In this document: piece after piece, positions 1 through 6,966 of the stretch
How the letters are laid out: every line of letters begins with the position of its first letter
How positions within the stretch are numbered: the stretch's first letter is position 1
Assembly: GCA_003567075.1 (NCBI GenBank)
Contig: PXAU01000368.1
Coordinates: 1 to 9,657, forward strand
Source: Trueperaceae bacterium
Lineage (GTDB): Bacteria > Deinococcota > Deinococci > Deinococcales > Trueperaceae
Reading direction: 5' to 3'
DNA: 9,657 nt
The notes under the pieces: generated by a model
What the model saw: only the letters and a program-made list of their open reading frames with translations
What the model was told of the DNA's origin: nothing
Database searches by the model: none
Position numbers and translations under genes: made by a program

Positions 1-38
1 ACGCGGCGGACGCCGGTCCAGAAGGCCGGTCACAACTT

Positions 39-115
<77 letters not shown>

Positions 116-123
116 TCAAGAAG

Positions 124-140
124 CCGTCCCAGACGGTCTT
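124..140 (+). terminator. weak candidate terminator after the tRNA
   Basis: A 5-bp hairpin (CCGTC at 124-128, GACGG at 132-136, 3-nt loop) starts nine bases after the tRNA and is followed by TCTT. The stem is short and the T tract poor, so this is only a candidate. Confidence 0.25.
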
Positions 141-381
141 GAACTCGAAGCGGTCCCGCAGCCATGGGGCCGCTTCCCCCTTGTGGTGTGTCAATGCGTG
201 ACCAAAGCGTCAACGTGACGACCAAGTCGGTCAGTTCTTCTTCGCTTGCTCGTCACGGTCTTGCTCAGCGTCCCCAGCCTGGCCTTGCCGTGCCTGCTTC
301 CTACAACGGACATTGGCCGAGTGGCCGCAGACGCGAGGAGCCCGGTGGCGGATCCGGAGCTATGTGTTGAAATGATTTGGG

Positions 382-1494
382 ATGACACGATTCACGATTG
401 CATTTGACGACTCGGGTGGAACCGAGCAGTTGTTCAAGTGGAACGGTGAGTTGATCCCAGGTAGCCATCCAGTGTGTGTGCTGGCTGGCGCCTATGTGAG
501 TGACGAAGCTGTTGATGCCTTTGAAGACCGGTGGATGGCGCTGCGAACCGAAATCGGACGTACCCTCGGTACAACAGCGCCGCCTCCGATCCACCTGCGT
601 CTCATGTGGGGCCGAAGCCTCCCAAAGAAGTATCGAAAAGGCCCGAACCCGTACATCGGCGCGGACTTCGATGACGTTCAAGCTTGGGTATCCGAGGCCT
701 GGTCGATCATCGAGTACTTTGTCAGGCAGAGGCTTGCCGGGTGGGAGATCCAGTTCGAAAGACGCGAGGACTACGCTGATCGTGGTACGCGCTACTTCCA
801 ACACCCCGTTCATGGCGCTGAGATGCGCTACCTTCAGCGTCGATCTCAGAAGATGTATAGAGGCTATCACCGGCTCACCACCAGTCCATTGTTAGCCCTC
901 TATACGCGCGCCCTTCTTGGCGTCAATGAACTAGCACTCGCCCACAGTGCGCACACTTCGTTCCGCGTCCTCGTGGACTCCTTTGCTGACTCGCACGGCA
1001 TTGATGAGCTTGAGACTGTTGAGTCGATGAAGTCAATTGCTAGCCTGGAACGCATTGCTGAGGTCAGCCGTGTCGCAGATTCTGACGACGTAGCGCTAAT
1101 GCAGGCAGCCGACGTTGTCGCGTACTCCATGTTCCGTGTTCAGATGGAGCGAGTTGGGGCAATCGCTGAAGATGTAGCACTCAAGCGGATCCTAGGGAGA
1201 CGTCGCAACGGTCTCACTATTTCATCGGCAAACCTATCGCATAGGGCAAGAAGGCGCTACGGTGATATCGGCCGCGTTGCACTGTCTCTTCACTACGCTT
1301 TGGCACGGGCCCATGTCGCAAGCAAGGACCCTGAGTTCGCCGAGATGGCCCTAGTTCCCGTGTCCGAGTTCGTACGTCGCCAGAGGTGTTCAGATGGTGT
1401 AGGAGTGAGCGTCTTGACCGAAACAGCGAAGGCAGAGATACGCTGCCGGGTGCCACACATGGCGAAGACCCCGGACATAGCCGGGGCCCCGTAG
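382..1494 (+). CDS. DUF3800-family protein
   Basis: A 370-residue protein with the hallmarks of DUF3800. An acidic N-terminal strand ends in a D-D-S-G-G motif (residues 9-13). A central strand carries LVDSFAD (Asp199). Towards the C-terminus, DDVALMQAADVVAY (about 235-248) matches the family's Q-x-A-D-x-x-A-Y signature. No signal peptide or membrane segment is visible, so it is probably cytoplasmic. The biochemical role is not established; the conserved acidic residues suggest a metal-dependent enzyme, and the family is frequent in phages, genomic islands and defence regions. ATG 382 has no strong Shine-Dalgarno sequence, but the family motif begins at residue 5, so a later start would delete it. 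The gene is visibly less GC-rich than the recombinase genes to its right and sits between the tRNA and an integrase scrap, which suggests it is island cargo (inference). Confidence 0.8.
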   Translation: MTRFTIAFDDSGGTEQLFKWNGELIPGSHPVCVLAGAYVSDEAVDAFEDRWMALRTEIGRTLGTTAPPPIHLRLMWGRSLPKKYRKGPNPYIGADFDDVQAWVSEAWSIIEYFVRQRLAGWEIQFERREDYADRGTRYFQHPVHGAEMRYLQRRSQKMYRGYHRLTTSPLLALYTRALLGVNELALAHSAHTSFRVLVDSFADSHGIDELETVESMKSIASLERIAEVSRVADSDDVALMQAADVVAYSMFRVQMERVGAIAEDVALKRILGRRRNGLTISSANLSHRARRRYGDIGRVALSLHYALARAHVASKDPEFAEMALVPVSEFVRRQRCSDGVGVSVLTETAKAEIRCRVPHMAKTPDIAGAP

Positions 1495-1588
1495 CCAAAT
1501 CTTAGTCTGCGCACTGGTGCGCCGTCAAGCGCCCAAGACGTTTCGAGTTGGCCGGCACGGGCGACCGCACATCCACGGTTGATCGCTC

Positions 1589-1794
1589 CTAGTTTGCAGC
1601 AGCGGCAGCCCGAGTAACACGTACCTCAGACAGTGCAGCCTCGTATCGAGCCATCCATTCAGCAGTGACGGCCTGATCGCCGTGCATGTACGTGTTCGCC
1701 GTCTGCTGGATGTTCGCATGGCCAAGAAGCTCTCTCAGAGACCACCTTGATGTGCGTTCCGGTAGCGACATGGAGCGTGGCGAACGTGTGACGG
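1589..1794 (-). pseudogene. tyrosine integrase, C-terminal scrap, frameshifted
   Basis: On the - strand, from 1793 down, one frame reads RHTFATLHVATG then HIKVVSER: the HxxR-box region of a phage/island-type tyrosine recombinase. At about 1726-1732 the frame shifts, apparently by about 4 bp (GCTT inserted or duplicated). The next frame reads LLGHANIQQTANTYMH, the second catalytic His region and nucleophilic Tyr, and ends with a stop at 1589. Everything N-terminal to the RHTFA motif is missing, because the end of another recombinase element begins at 1795. The usual residue before RH is Leu (for example codon CTC), consistent with a break exactly at that codon. The original integrase may have integrated the island at the tRNA-Arg (inference). 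The gene is non-functional. Confidence 0.85.
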
Positions 1795-1902
1795 TTATCC
1801 CGTGCACGGGATAAGAGGCACTATCCCGCGTGTCGGGTTATCCCGGGTTGGGGGGTGTCGGGTGGTTGGGCGCGTGGTTGGGGGTGGGTTGGCGCGGGAT
1901 AA
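1795..1902 (-). repeat. RIT remnant end: five TTATCCC-type half-sites and a 20-bp palindrome
   Basis: Read on the - strand, half-sites follow the stop codon at these positions: TTATCCCGC at 1902-1894; inverted TTATCCCGG at 1838-1846; inverted CTATCCCGC at 1821-1829; TTATCCCGT at 1814-1806; inverted TTATCCCGT at 1795-1803. The last two form the perfect palindrome TTATCCCGTGCACGGGATAA (1795-1814). A 6-bp spacer (1815-1820) separates the third and fourth half-sites. The first two half-sites bracket a C/A-rich stretch and span 65 bp. These are candidate recombinase-binding sites, by comparison with the intact element. Confidence 0.7.
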
Positions 1903-2499
1903 TCAGAGGTTCTCGAGGTAGGTGAGGAGGGCGTCGTCGGGGGGGTAGCGCTCGGGGGTGAGGCCGGTTGGGGTGGTGCGGGCGAGGGCGCGTTCTTTGG
2001 TTTGGAGGTCGGCGTGGAGGTAGATCTGGGTGGTTTCGGGGGATTCGTGGCCGAGCCAGAGGGCGATGACGCTACGGTCGACGCCGCGTTGGAGGAGGGC
2101 CATGGCGGCGGAGTGCCTGAGCGTGTGTGGGGTGACGTGTTTGTGCTTGAGGGAGGGGCATCGGGTGTGGGCTGCGGTGGCGTGCTTGGTGACGAGGCGT
2201 TCGACGGCGTCGCTGCTGAGGTGGCCGCCGCGGTGGTTGGGGAAGATGGGCGTGTCGGGGGCGGGTGGGCGTTCGTGCAGCCAGGCTTTGAGGATGCGCG
2301 CGACGTCGCGGCGGAGGGGGGTGGCGCGGAGCTTGCGGCCTTTGCCGTAGCAGCGGACGTGGGCGCCGTTGTTGAGGGTGAGGTGTTGGCGTTGGAGGCT
2401 GATGAGTTCGGAGACGCGCAGTCCGGTTTGGATGGCGGTGAGGAGGAGCGCGCGGTCGCGTCGGCCATGCCAGGTGGTGGGGTCGGGGCTGGCGAGCAG
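1903..2499 (-). pseudogene. RitC-like tyrosine recombinase, N-terminally truncated
   Basis: The frame is open from 2499 to the stop at 1903 (198 residues) and contains a whole catalytic domain. The box-I motif TGLRVSEL places the first Arg at residue 28 of the fragment. A YGKGRK hairpin supplies the catalytic Lys, followed by HTLRHS (His and Arg), LWLGH (His) and TTQIYLH (nucleophilic Tyr). The C-terminal tail TKERALA and the ending DDALLTYLENL match the RitC protein at 5874-6881 in position and pattern (TKEAALE; DDDLLAWLHSR). The N-terminal core-binding domain is missing because the reading frame runs into an IS3-family terminus at 2500. It is a distinct, divergent paralogue rather than a recent copy. 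The fragment cannot make a functional recombinase. Confidence 0.85.
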
Positions 2500-2630
2500 T
2501 GAACTGTCCTGGTTCTTGTAGAGGCTCTTCTCTCACGCGGCCGTCCTCAGTTGGCCTTGCTTCCGAACGTAGTCCATCTCGACCTCGATGGGTGGGCGGT
2601 AGCCCAGCTCGCCGTGTAGCCGCTCGCGGT
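2500..2630 (-). mobile_element. IS3-family insertion sequence, 3' end remnant
   Basis: On the - strand the last codons of an IS3-type OrfB transposase read RERLHGELGYRPPIEVE and end at a TGA (2533-2535). RLHGELGYRPP is characteristic of the C-terminus of IS3-family DDE transposases. After a short 3' untranslated stretch the sequence ends in GGACAGTTCA at 2500, like the terminal inverted repeats of this family (typically ending in GGTTCA or similar). The rest of the IS, including the catalytic residues and the other end, is gone. At about 2630 the sequence changes directly into istA. The exact join is uncertain by roughly 20 bp. Confidence 0.75.
2533..2630 (-). pseudogene. IS3-family transposase OrfB, C-terminal scrap
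   Basis: About 32 residues remain, ending MDYVRKQGQLRTAA before the TGA stop. The recognisable core is ERLHGELGYRPP. None of the DDE catalytic residues remain. The frame is different from that of the istA fragment it is joined to, so istA reads out of frame through it and stops at 2547. Confidence 0.75.
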
Positions 2631-3468
2631 CTCGGTGGTGGGGTCCGTGGGCGCCTCGAGGGCTTGCAGGAGGATGCCTTCGACACGTTTCGTGTTGTAG
2701 AGGCCGAAGGCGTTGGCGCGTTCGCAGGCGGCGTTCACGCGCTGGTCGCCGTACTTCTTGGCGAGCCGCAGCAGCGCTTGCGCCTGCCGGAGTTTCGCCC
2801 AGGGGGTGGGTCCGCCGAGCAGGGCGCGCACGAACGCGCCGGCGGCGGCGCCGATCGCATCGGCGTGCCGCATGAGGCGTTCGGGGTCGCGCATGGTGTA
2901 GGCGCTCTTCTCGCTGGGGTAGTCGTCGTGGTCGATGCAGCGGCCGCCGGGCGGTACGCGCTCTCGGATGCGGATCAGTTCGTGCTCGTGGTAGAAGCGC
3001 ACCAGCGCGCGGGTGCTCTCCACGGTGATGCGCTGGCCGATGTAGCGCGTCGGCAACGAGTAGGTGCCCTTGTTCACCACGATGCTGTGATCCGGGTGGA
3101 CGGTGTGATCGCTCCACGAGGGCGGATCGTAACGTTCGGCCAGCAGCGGCTGCAGAGCGGAGCGCTCGACGTTCTCGAACACGGAGAGCGGCCGCGCTCG
3201 GGTGGTGCCGTGCACGCGCGTTCCGGCCGTCTCCAGGCACCAGCGGATCGCCTCGCACTGCACGTGCTCGCGACCGAGCCAGGCTTCGCCGCGGAAGAAG
3301 TTCTCGCGCACGTACTGGATGCCGCGCTCGACGTGCGGCTTCCCCCTCGGATCCGAAGCGCGGGCGGCGTCGATGATGAAGCCGCGATGCCGGGCGTAAG
3401 CTTCGAAGGCGCGGTTGAACAGCGGCTCGTACCGATCGGCTTTCACCACCGCCGCCTTGAGGTTGTCG
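2631..3468 (-). pseudogene. istA: IS21 transposase IstA, C-terminal part
   Basis: This is the second half of the transposase split by the RIT insertion. The frame reads NLKAAVVKADRYEPLFNR, then a GKPHVERGIQYVRENFF stretch. The Glu of HVERG (residue 260 of the reconstructed protein) is the third member of the DDE triad. Downstream are the Mu-type beta-barrel-like region (SWSDHTVHPDH; GTYSLP) and a helical tail containing KKYGDQRVNAACERA and RVEGILLQALE. At about 2630 the frame enters IS3 sequence and stops at 2547, so the last part of the usual C-terminus is replaced. Joined to the N-terminal part (6993-7633), the reconstructed protein has about 490 residues, near the usual IstA length. Confidence 0.9.
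3466..3468. repeat. TCG at the left RIT boundary (match at 6993-6995)
   Basis: TCG is present immediately outside the element at 3466-3468 and again at 6993-6995. Removing 3469-6992 plus one TCG gives an uninterrupted istA reading frame (MPD, then NLKAAVV). It may be a 3-bp overlap shared by target and element rather than a true duplication, as expected for tyrosine recombinase exchange within a 6-bp spacer. Confidence 0.75.
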
Positions 3469-3471
3469 ATG

Positions 3472-3553
3472 TTCTGTGCCCTCCGTCGTTATGTGGCGGT
3501 GGTGTGTGGAGGCGTGTGCTGGTCGGGCGGCGCGCGCTGGCGTGGCCACATAA
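3472..3553 (+). repeat. left terminal inverted repeat of the RIT element (82 bp)
   Basis: This is the reverse complement of 6885-6966 with a single mismatch (C at 3513 against A at 6925). It contains an inner inverted pair, TTATGTGGC (3489-3497) and GCCACATAA (3545-3553), spanning 65 bp, and a related outer 9-mer TTCTGTGCC (3472-3480). The strand is G/T-rich between the pair. It lies 57 bp upstream of ritA, so it could also affect ritA expression, though I see no convincing promoter in it. Confidence 0.95.
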
Positions 3554-3600
3554 CCTGCCAGCGCGTCTTGGTGCAGCCTGAGGTCTGCTTCGTGCAGATC

Positions 3601-3605
3601 GGAGG
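3601..3605 (+). promoter_or_regulatory. ribosome-binding site of ritA
   Basis: GGAGG lies five bases before the ATG at 3611 and fixes this start for ritA. ritB and ritC have no comparable separate signal and depend on overlap with the preceding gene. Confidence 0.75.
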
Positions 3606-3610
3606 TTGTC

Positions 3611-4879
3611 ATGCTCGAGCGTTGTTTCGTGAGGCCTGCAACGGTGGATCGGGTTCGTGAGTCCTGGATTGGTGAACCGATCGAGAGGTACTGCGATGAC
3701 CTGGGCGCGCGTGGGTACGCGTGGCGGTCGGTGTACCGGCGGGTGCCGATGCTGATGGCTTTCGCTGCGTTCGCGTGGGGGCGGGGGGCTCGCTCGTGGG
3801 CTGAGTTGCCGGCGCACGTGGAGCCGTTCGTGCTAGAGCGCGTGCCTGACGATCGGCTTGCGGCCTCGCCGATGCTGGCGCGTCGTGATCGGAACCTGTA
3901 CCGCGCGGTTGTGGAGGGCCTGATCGAGGTCGCGTTACCGGGTTGGCGGCGGGCGAGTCCGCGATCGAAGCCTGGGGTTCCGTTCGCGGGGGTAGCGCCT
4001 GACTTCTGGGACTTCTTGCGTGAGGAGCGGGGTTTGCGGGAGACGACGGTGGTGTTGTACGTTCACTGGTTGCGGCGGTTTGAGGATTACCTGCAGCGGG
4101 TCGGTTGTGTTGATGTGGCCTCGCTTTCGCCGCCGATGTTGTCCGCGTTCGTCACTGAAGTCGCCGCGCGTGGATACGCGGCGGGCAGCGTGGCCACGTT
4201 GGTGGGCGTGCTGCGCGCGTTCTTGCGCTATGCGCACGCGCGGGGGCTGGTGGCACGGGACCTGTCGTTGGTGGTGGAAGCGCCGCAGCGGTACCGCTTG
4301 GCGGTGGTGCCTCGCTCGATCTCGTGGGATGAGGTGCGGCGCATGCTGGAGGTCGTCGATCGCCGCACGGTGGTGGGGCGCCGGGATTACGCCATGCTCT
4401 TGCTGCTGGTGACGTACGGTTTGCGGGCCCGTGAGGTGGCGGCACTGACGCTTGATGACCTCGACTGGGCGCGGGACCGGCTGCTGGTGCGCGACCGGAA
4501 GCGTGATCACACCACGGCGTACCCGTTGGCGCCGGCGGTGGGTGAGGCGATCGTGGCGTACCTGAAGGCGGGTCGGCCGGCGTCGGAGGATCGCCGCTTG
4601 TTCTTCCGCTTTCTGGCGCCGGTCCAGCCGATCACGTTCGAGGGCGTGTCGTGCTGCGCCAGGCGCTACTTGCTGCTGGCGGGCGTGAACGTGCCACGGC
4701 CGGGTTCGCACACGCTGCGGCACGCGTGCGCGCAGCGGCTGCTGGATGCCGGGTTCCCGCTGAAGACGATCGGCGATTACGTCGGGCACGGCTCGCCGGC
4801 CTCGACGCAGATCTACACCAAGGTGCAGATCCAGCAGCTGCGTGAGGTGGCCTTGGGCGACATCGAGACCCTCTCGTGA
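3611..4879 (+). CDS. ritA: RIT tyrosine recombinase A
   Basis: A 422-residue site-specific tyrosine recombinase, first gene of the trio. The first 130 or so residues are an extra N-terminal region, including GEPIERYCDDLGARGYAWRS, typical of RitA and absent from the other two. A SAM-like core-binding domain (about 131-225) and the catalytic domain (about 235-415) follow. Catalytic residues visible are Arg272 (TYGLRAREV), Lys297 (RDRKRDH), His367 and Arg370 (HTLRH), His393 (YVGHGS) and the nucleophile Tyr402 (TQIYTK). The stop overlaps the GTG of ritB by 4 bp, so translation is coupled. It presumably acts with RitB and RitC at the element ends during excision and insertion. The division of labour among the three is not known from sequence. 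Confidence 0.93.
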   Translation: MLERCFVRPATVDRVRESWIGEPIERYCDDLGARGYAWRSVYRRVPMLMAFAAFAWGRGARSWAELPAHVEPFVLERVPDDRLAASPMLARRDRNLYRAVVEGLIEVALPGWRRASPRSKPGVPFAGVAPDFWDFLREERGLRETTVVLYVHWLRRFEDYLQRVGCVDVASLSPPMLSAFVTEVAARGYAAGSVATLVGVLRAFLRYAHARGLVARDLSLVVEAPQRYRLAVVPRSISWDEVRRMLEVVDRRTVVGRRDYAMLLLLVTYGLRAREVAALTLDDLDWARDRLLVRDRKRDHTTAYPLAPAVGEAIVAYLKAGRPASEDRRLFFRFLAPVQPITFEGVSCCARRYLLLAGVNVPRPGSHTLRHACAQRLLDAGFPLKTIGDYVGHGSPASTQIYTKVQIQQLREVALGDIETLS

Positions 4880-5877
4880 CCCGCGACCTGGCGCCGGAGC
4901 GTCCTGGCTCGGGGGTGACGCTGCGCGAGGCAATCGATCGCTTCATCTCGCACAAGCGGGCGTTGAACCGCCGCTTCCTCACCGAGGAGCAGCATCTGCG
5001 GTTGTTCGCCCGCGTGCTCGCCGAGCGAGGTGTGACCGAGCTGCACGACGTCACCACCGAGGTGGTGCACGCCTTCGTGCTGGAGCGACCGCGGCATCGG
5101 CCGCGCAGCTTCAACCACCTGATCGGGCTGCTGCAGCGGCTCTTCGCCTTCTTGCAGCGGCAGGACCTCATGATGGTCTCGCCGTTGACCCTGCGGCCAC
5201 GACGCGTGACGCACAACCGCATCCCGTTCATCTTCGACCGTGAGGACGCCAGGAGGCTATTGCGGGTGGCGGCCGCCCTACCCGACAACAGCCGGGCGCC
5301 GCGACGCGGCGCCACCTACGCCACCATCTACGCGCTGCTCTACGGCCTCGGCTTGCGAGTGAGCGAAGCCGCGGGGCTGGTGATCGGCGACATCGACCTG
5401 CACCGCGACCTGCTGCACGTGCGCAACGGCAAGTTCGGGAAGGCGCGCCTGCTGCCGTTCGGGCCACGCCTCAGCGCGCGCCTGGCTGCGTTCACGGCGC
5501 TGCGCGCTGAAGAGCCGAGCGACCGACGGCCGGACGCGCCCCTGTTCACCTTCAGCCGCGGGCAGGCGATGCACCCCGGCACGATCACGCAATCGTTCCG
5601 GCTGCTGCTCCCCAGCCTCGACCTCACCATCAGCAACGACATCGCCAACCCCACCGCGCACTGCCTGCGCCACAGCTTTGCCGTCGGCACGCTATTGCGC
5701 TGGTACCGCCAGGGCGTCAACCCCAACGACCGGCTGCTGCACCTCAGCACCTTCATGGGCCACAGCGACATCAGCAGCACCAGCGTCTACCTCACCATCA
5801 CCGACGAACTCCTCGCCGCCGCCAGCGACCGCTTCACCCGCTACGCCGCCAGCCTCGCCACCTCGGCAGCACCATGA
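4876..5877 (+). CDS. ritB: RIT tyrosine recombinase B
   Basis: A 333-residue tyrosine recombinase starting at a GTG that overlaps the ritA stop (GTGA, 4876-4879). The N-terminal core-binding domain spans roughly residues 15-108 and the catalytic domain about 115-315. Catalytic residues are Arg161 (GLGLRVSEA), Lys186 (NGKFGK), His262 and Arg265 (HCLRHSFA), His296 (FMGHSD) and Tyr305 (STSVYLT). RitB-type proteins have a longer segment between the HxxR box and the second His box (here including WYRQGVNPNDRLLHL) than XerC-like recombinases. It is intact and translationally coupled to both neighbours. Base composition changes inside this gene, from G-rich to C-rich on the coding strand. Confidence 0.93.
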   Translation: MTRDLAPERPGSGVTLREAIDRFISHKRALNRRFLTEEQHLRLFARVLAERGVTELHDVTTEVVHAFVLERPRHRPRSFNHLIGLLQRLFAFLQRQDLMMVSPLTLRPRRVTHNRIPFIFDREDARRLLRVAAALPDNSRAPRRGATYATIYALLYGLGLRVSEAAGLVIGDIDLHRDLLHVRNGKFGKARLLPFGPRLSARLAAFTALRAEEPSDRRPDAPLFTFSRGQAMHPGTITQSFRLLLPSLDLTISNDIANPTAHCLRHSFAVGTLLRWYRQGVNPNDRLLHLSTFMGHSDISSTSVYLTITDELLAAASDRFTRYAASLATSAAP

Positions 5878-6881
5878 ACGACCTCGGCGCCACCCTCTAC
5901 CGATACATCGAACAGCACCTCAAGCTCGAGCGCGGCATGCGCCCCAGCACCATCCGCAGTTACCGCGACAGCCTGCGGCTGTTCCTGACCTTCACCGCCG
6001 CCCAAACCCGCAAGCGCATCACCCGCCTCACCCTCGATGACCTCACCGCCGAACGGGTACGCGCGTTCCTGACGCACCTCGAGCACGACCGCGGGAACCG
6101 CATCGCGACCCGCAACCAACGCCTCGCCGCCCTACGAACCTTCTTCGCCTACGTCGCTAGCGAGAACCCCGAAGCCATGCACCAAGCGCAACGAATCGCC
6201 CACATCCCCACCAAACGAACCCCACCCCCCGGCACCCGCTACCTCGAGCGCGACCAAATCGACGCGCTCTTCGCCGGCCTACCCACCACCGGCCCCTTCG
6301 CCCTACGCGATCACGCCCTGCTCCTGTTCCTCTACAACACCGGCGCCAGAGCGCAAGAAGCCGCCGATCTACGCGCGCAAGACCTGCACCTCGACGACCC
6401 CGCCCGCGCCCTGCTGCACGGCAAAGGTGGCAAGCACCGCAGCACCCCCTTATGGCCCCGCACCGCCGACCTCCTCCGCGAACTCCTCGACGCACCCCAG
6501 GCACAGCGTGACCCGAGCCAGCCGGTCTTCACCAGCCGCCGCGGCGCGCCGCTGACCCGCTTCGGGATCCACAAACTCGTTCGCCGGCACACCAGCAACC
6601 TGCCACCCAGCCTCGGCAGTGACCGCGGCAGCGTCTCGCCTCACGTGCTACGCCACACCACCGCCGTTCACCTCCTCGAAGCAGGCGTCGACCTCAACGT
6701 CATCCGCGCCTGGCTCGGCCACGCCAGCATCGACACCACCAACCGCTACGCCGAAATCAACACCCGAACCAAGGAAGCCGCCCTCGAAGCCTGCCTCCCT
6801 CCAACTACTTCCGAAACCATCCCCCGAAAGCCCACCTGGCGCGACGACGACGACCTCCTCGCCTGGCTCCACAGCCGCTAG
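5874..6881 (+). CDS. ritC: RIT tyrosine recombinase C
   Basis: A 335-residue XerC/D-like tyrosine recombinase. Its ATG overlaps the ritB stop (ATGA, 5874-5877). The core-binding domain is at about 5-105 and the catalytic domain at about 120-305. Catalytic residues are Arg159 (NTGARAQEA; the usual GLR is GAR here), Lys184 (HGKGGK), His257 and Arg260 (HVLRHT), His283 (WLGHAS) and Tyr292 (NRYAEI). The stop at 6879-6881 lies three bases before the right terminal inverted repeat. The truncated recombinase at 1903-2499 is a paralogue with the same C-terminal tail pattern. The coding strand is strongly C-rich. Confidence 0.93.
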   Translation: MNDLGATLYRYIEQHLKLERGMRPSTIRSYRDSLRLFLTFTAAQTRKRITRLTLDDLTAERVRAFLTHLEHDRGNRIATRNQRLAALRTFFAYVASENPEAMHQAQRIAHIPTKRTPPPGTRYLERDQIDALFAGLPTTGPFALRDHALLLFLYNTGARAQEAADLRAQDLHLDDPARALLHGKGGKHRSTPLWPRTADLLRELLDAPQAQRDPSQPVFTSRRGAPLTRFGIHKLVRRHTSNLPPSLGSDRGSVSPHVLRHTTAVHLLEAGVDLNVIRAWLGHASIDTTNRYAEINTRTKEAALEACLPPTTSETIPRKPTWRDDDDLLAWLHSR

Positions 6882-6884
6882 AGC

Positions 6885-6966
6885 TTATGTGGCCACGCCA
6901 GCGCGCGCCGCCCGACCAGCACACACCTCCACACACCACCGCCACATAACGACGGAGGGCACAGAA
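6885..6966 (-). repeat. right terminal inverted repeat of the RIT element (82 bp)
   Basis: Mirror copy of 3472-3553 with one mismatch. It begins three bases after the ritC stop. It carries TTATGTGGC (6885-6893), its inverted copy (6941-6949) and the degenerate outer half-site GGCACAGAA (6958-6966). Unlike the left end, a further 26 bp of element sequence follows before the boundary at 6992. Confidence 0.95.

Larger units (their letters stand above)
1795..2499 (-). mobile_element. RIT-like element remnant (right end with truncated ritC)
   Basis: What remains is the 3' two thirds of a RitC-like recombinase (1903-2499) plus the element's end (1795-1902). The end is recognised because its repeats have the same layout as the right end of the intact RIT element at 3469-6992: stop codon, TTAT 9-mer, inverted partner ending 65 bp later, and a terminal 20-bp palindrome. 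Its outer edge falls inside the integrase scrap, which therefore looks like its target. The inner side is cut at 2499/2500 by an IS3-family end. Homologues of ritA and ritB are not present in this remnant. Confidence 0.7.

Noticed and set aside
1469..1486. CCCCGG/CCGGGG hairpin at the end of the DUF3800 gene as a terminator
   Set aside because: It lies inside the coding sequence and has no T tract after it.
2002..3581. Long + strand open frames opposite the ritC remnant and istA
   Set aside because: They are Gly/Val/Arg-rich mirror frames of GC-rich coding DNA; the opposite strand carries clear recombinase and transposase motifs.
3935..4933. 332-codon - strand open frame opposite ritA
   Set aside because: Arg/His/Pro-rich with no recognisable domain; ritA on the + strand has all catalytic residues.
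3611..6881. A Tn554-type tnpA-tnpB-tnpC set or an integron
   Set aside because: Tn554 TnpC is not a tyrosine recombinase, and no attI/attC sites or cassettes are present; three overlapping tyrosine recombinases with long inverted repeats fit a RIT element.
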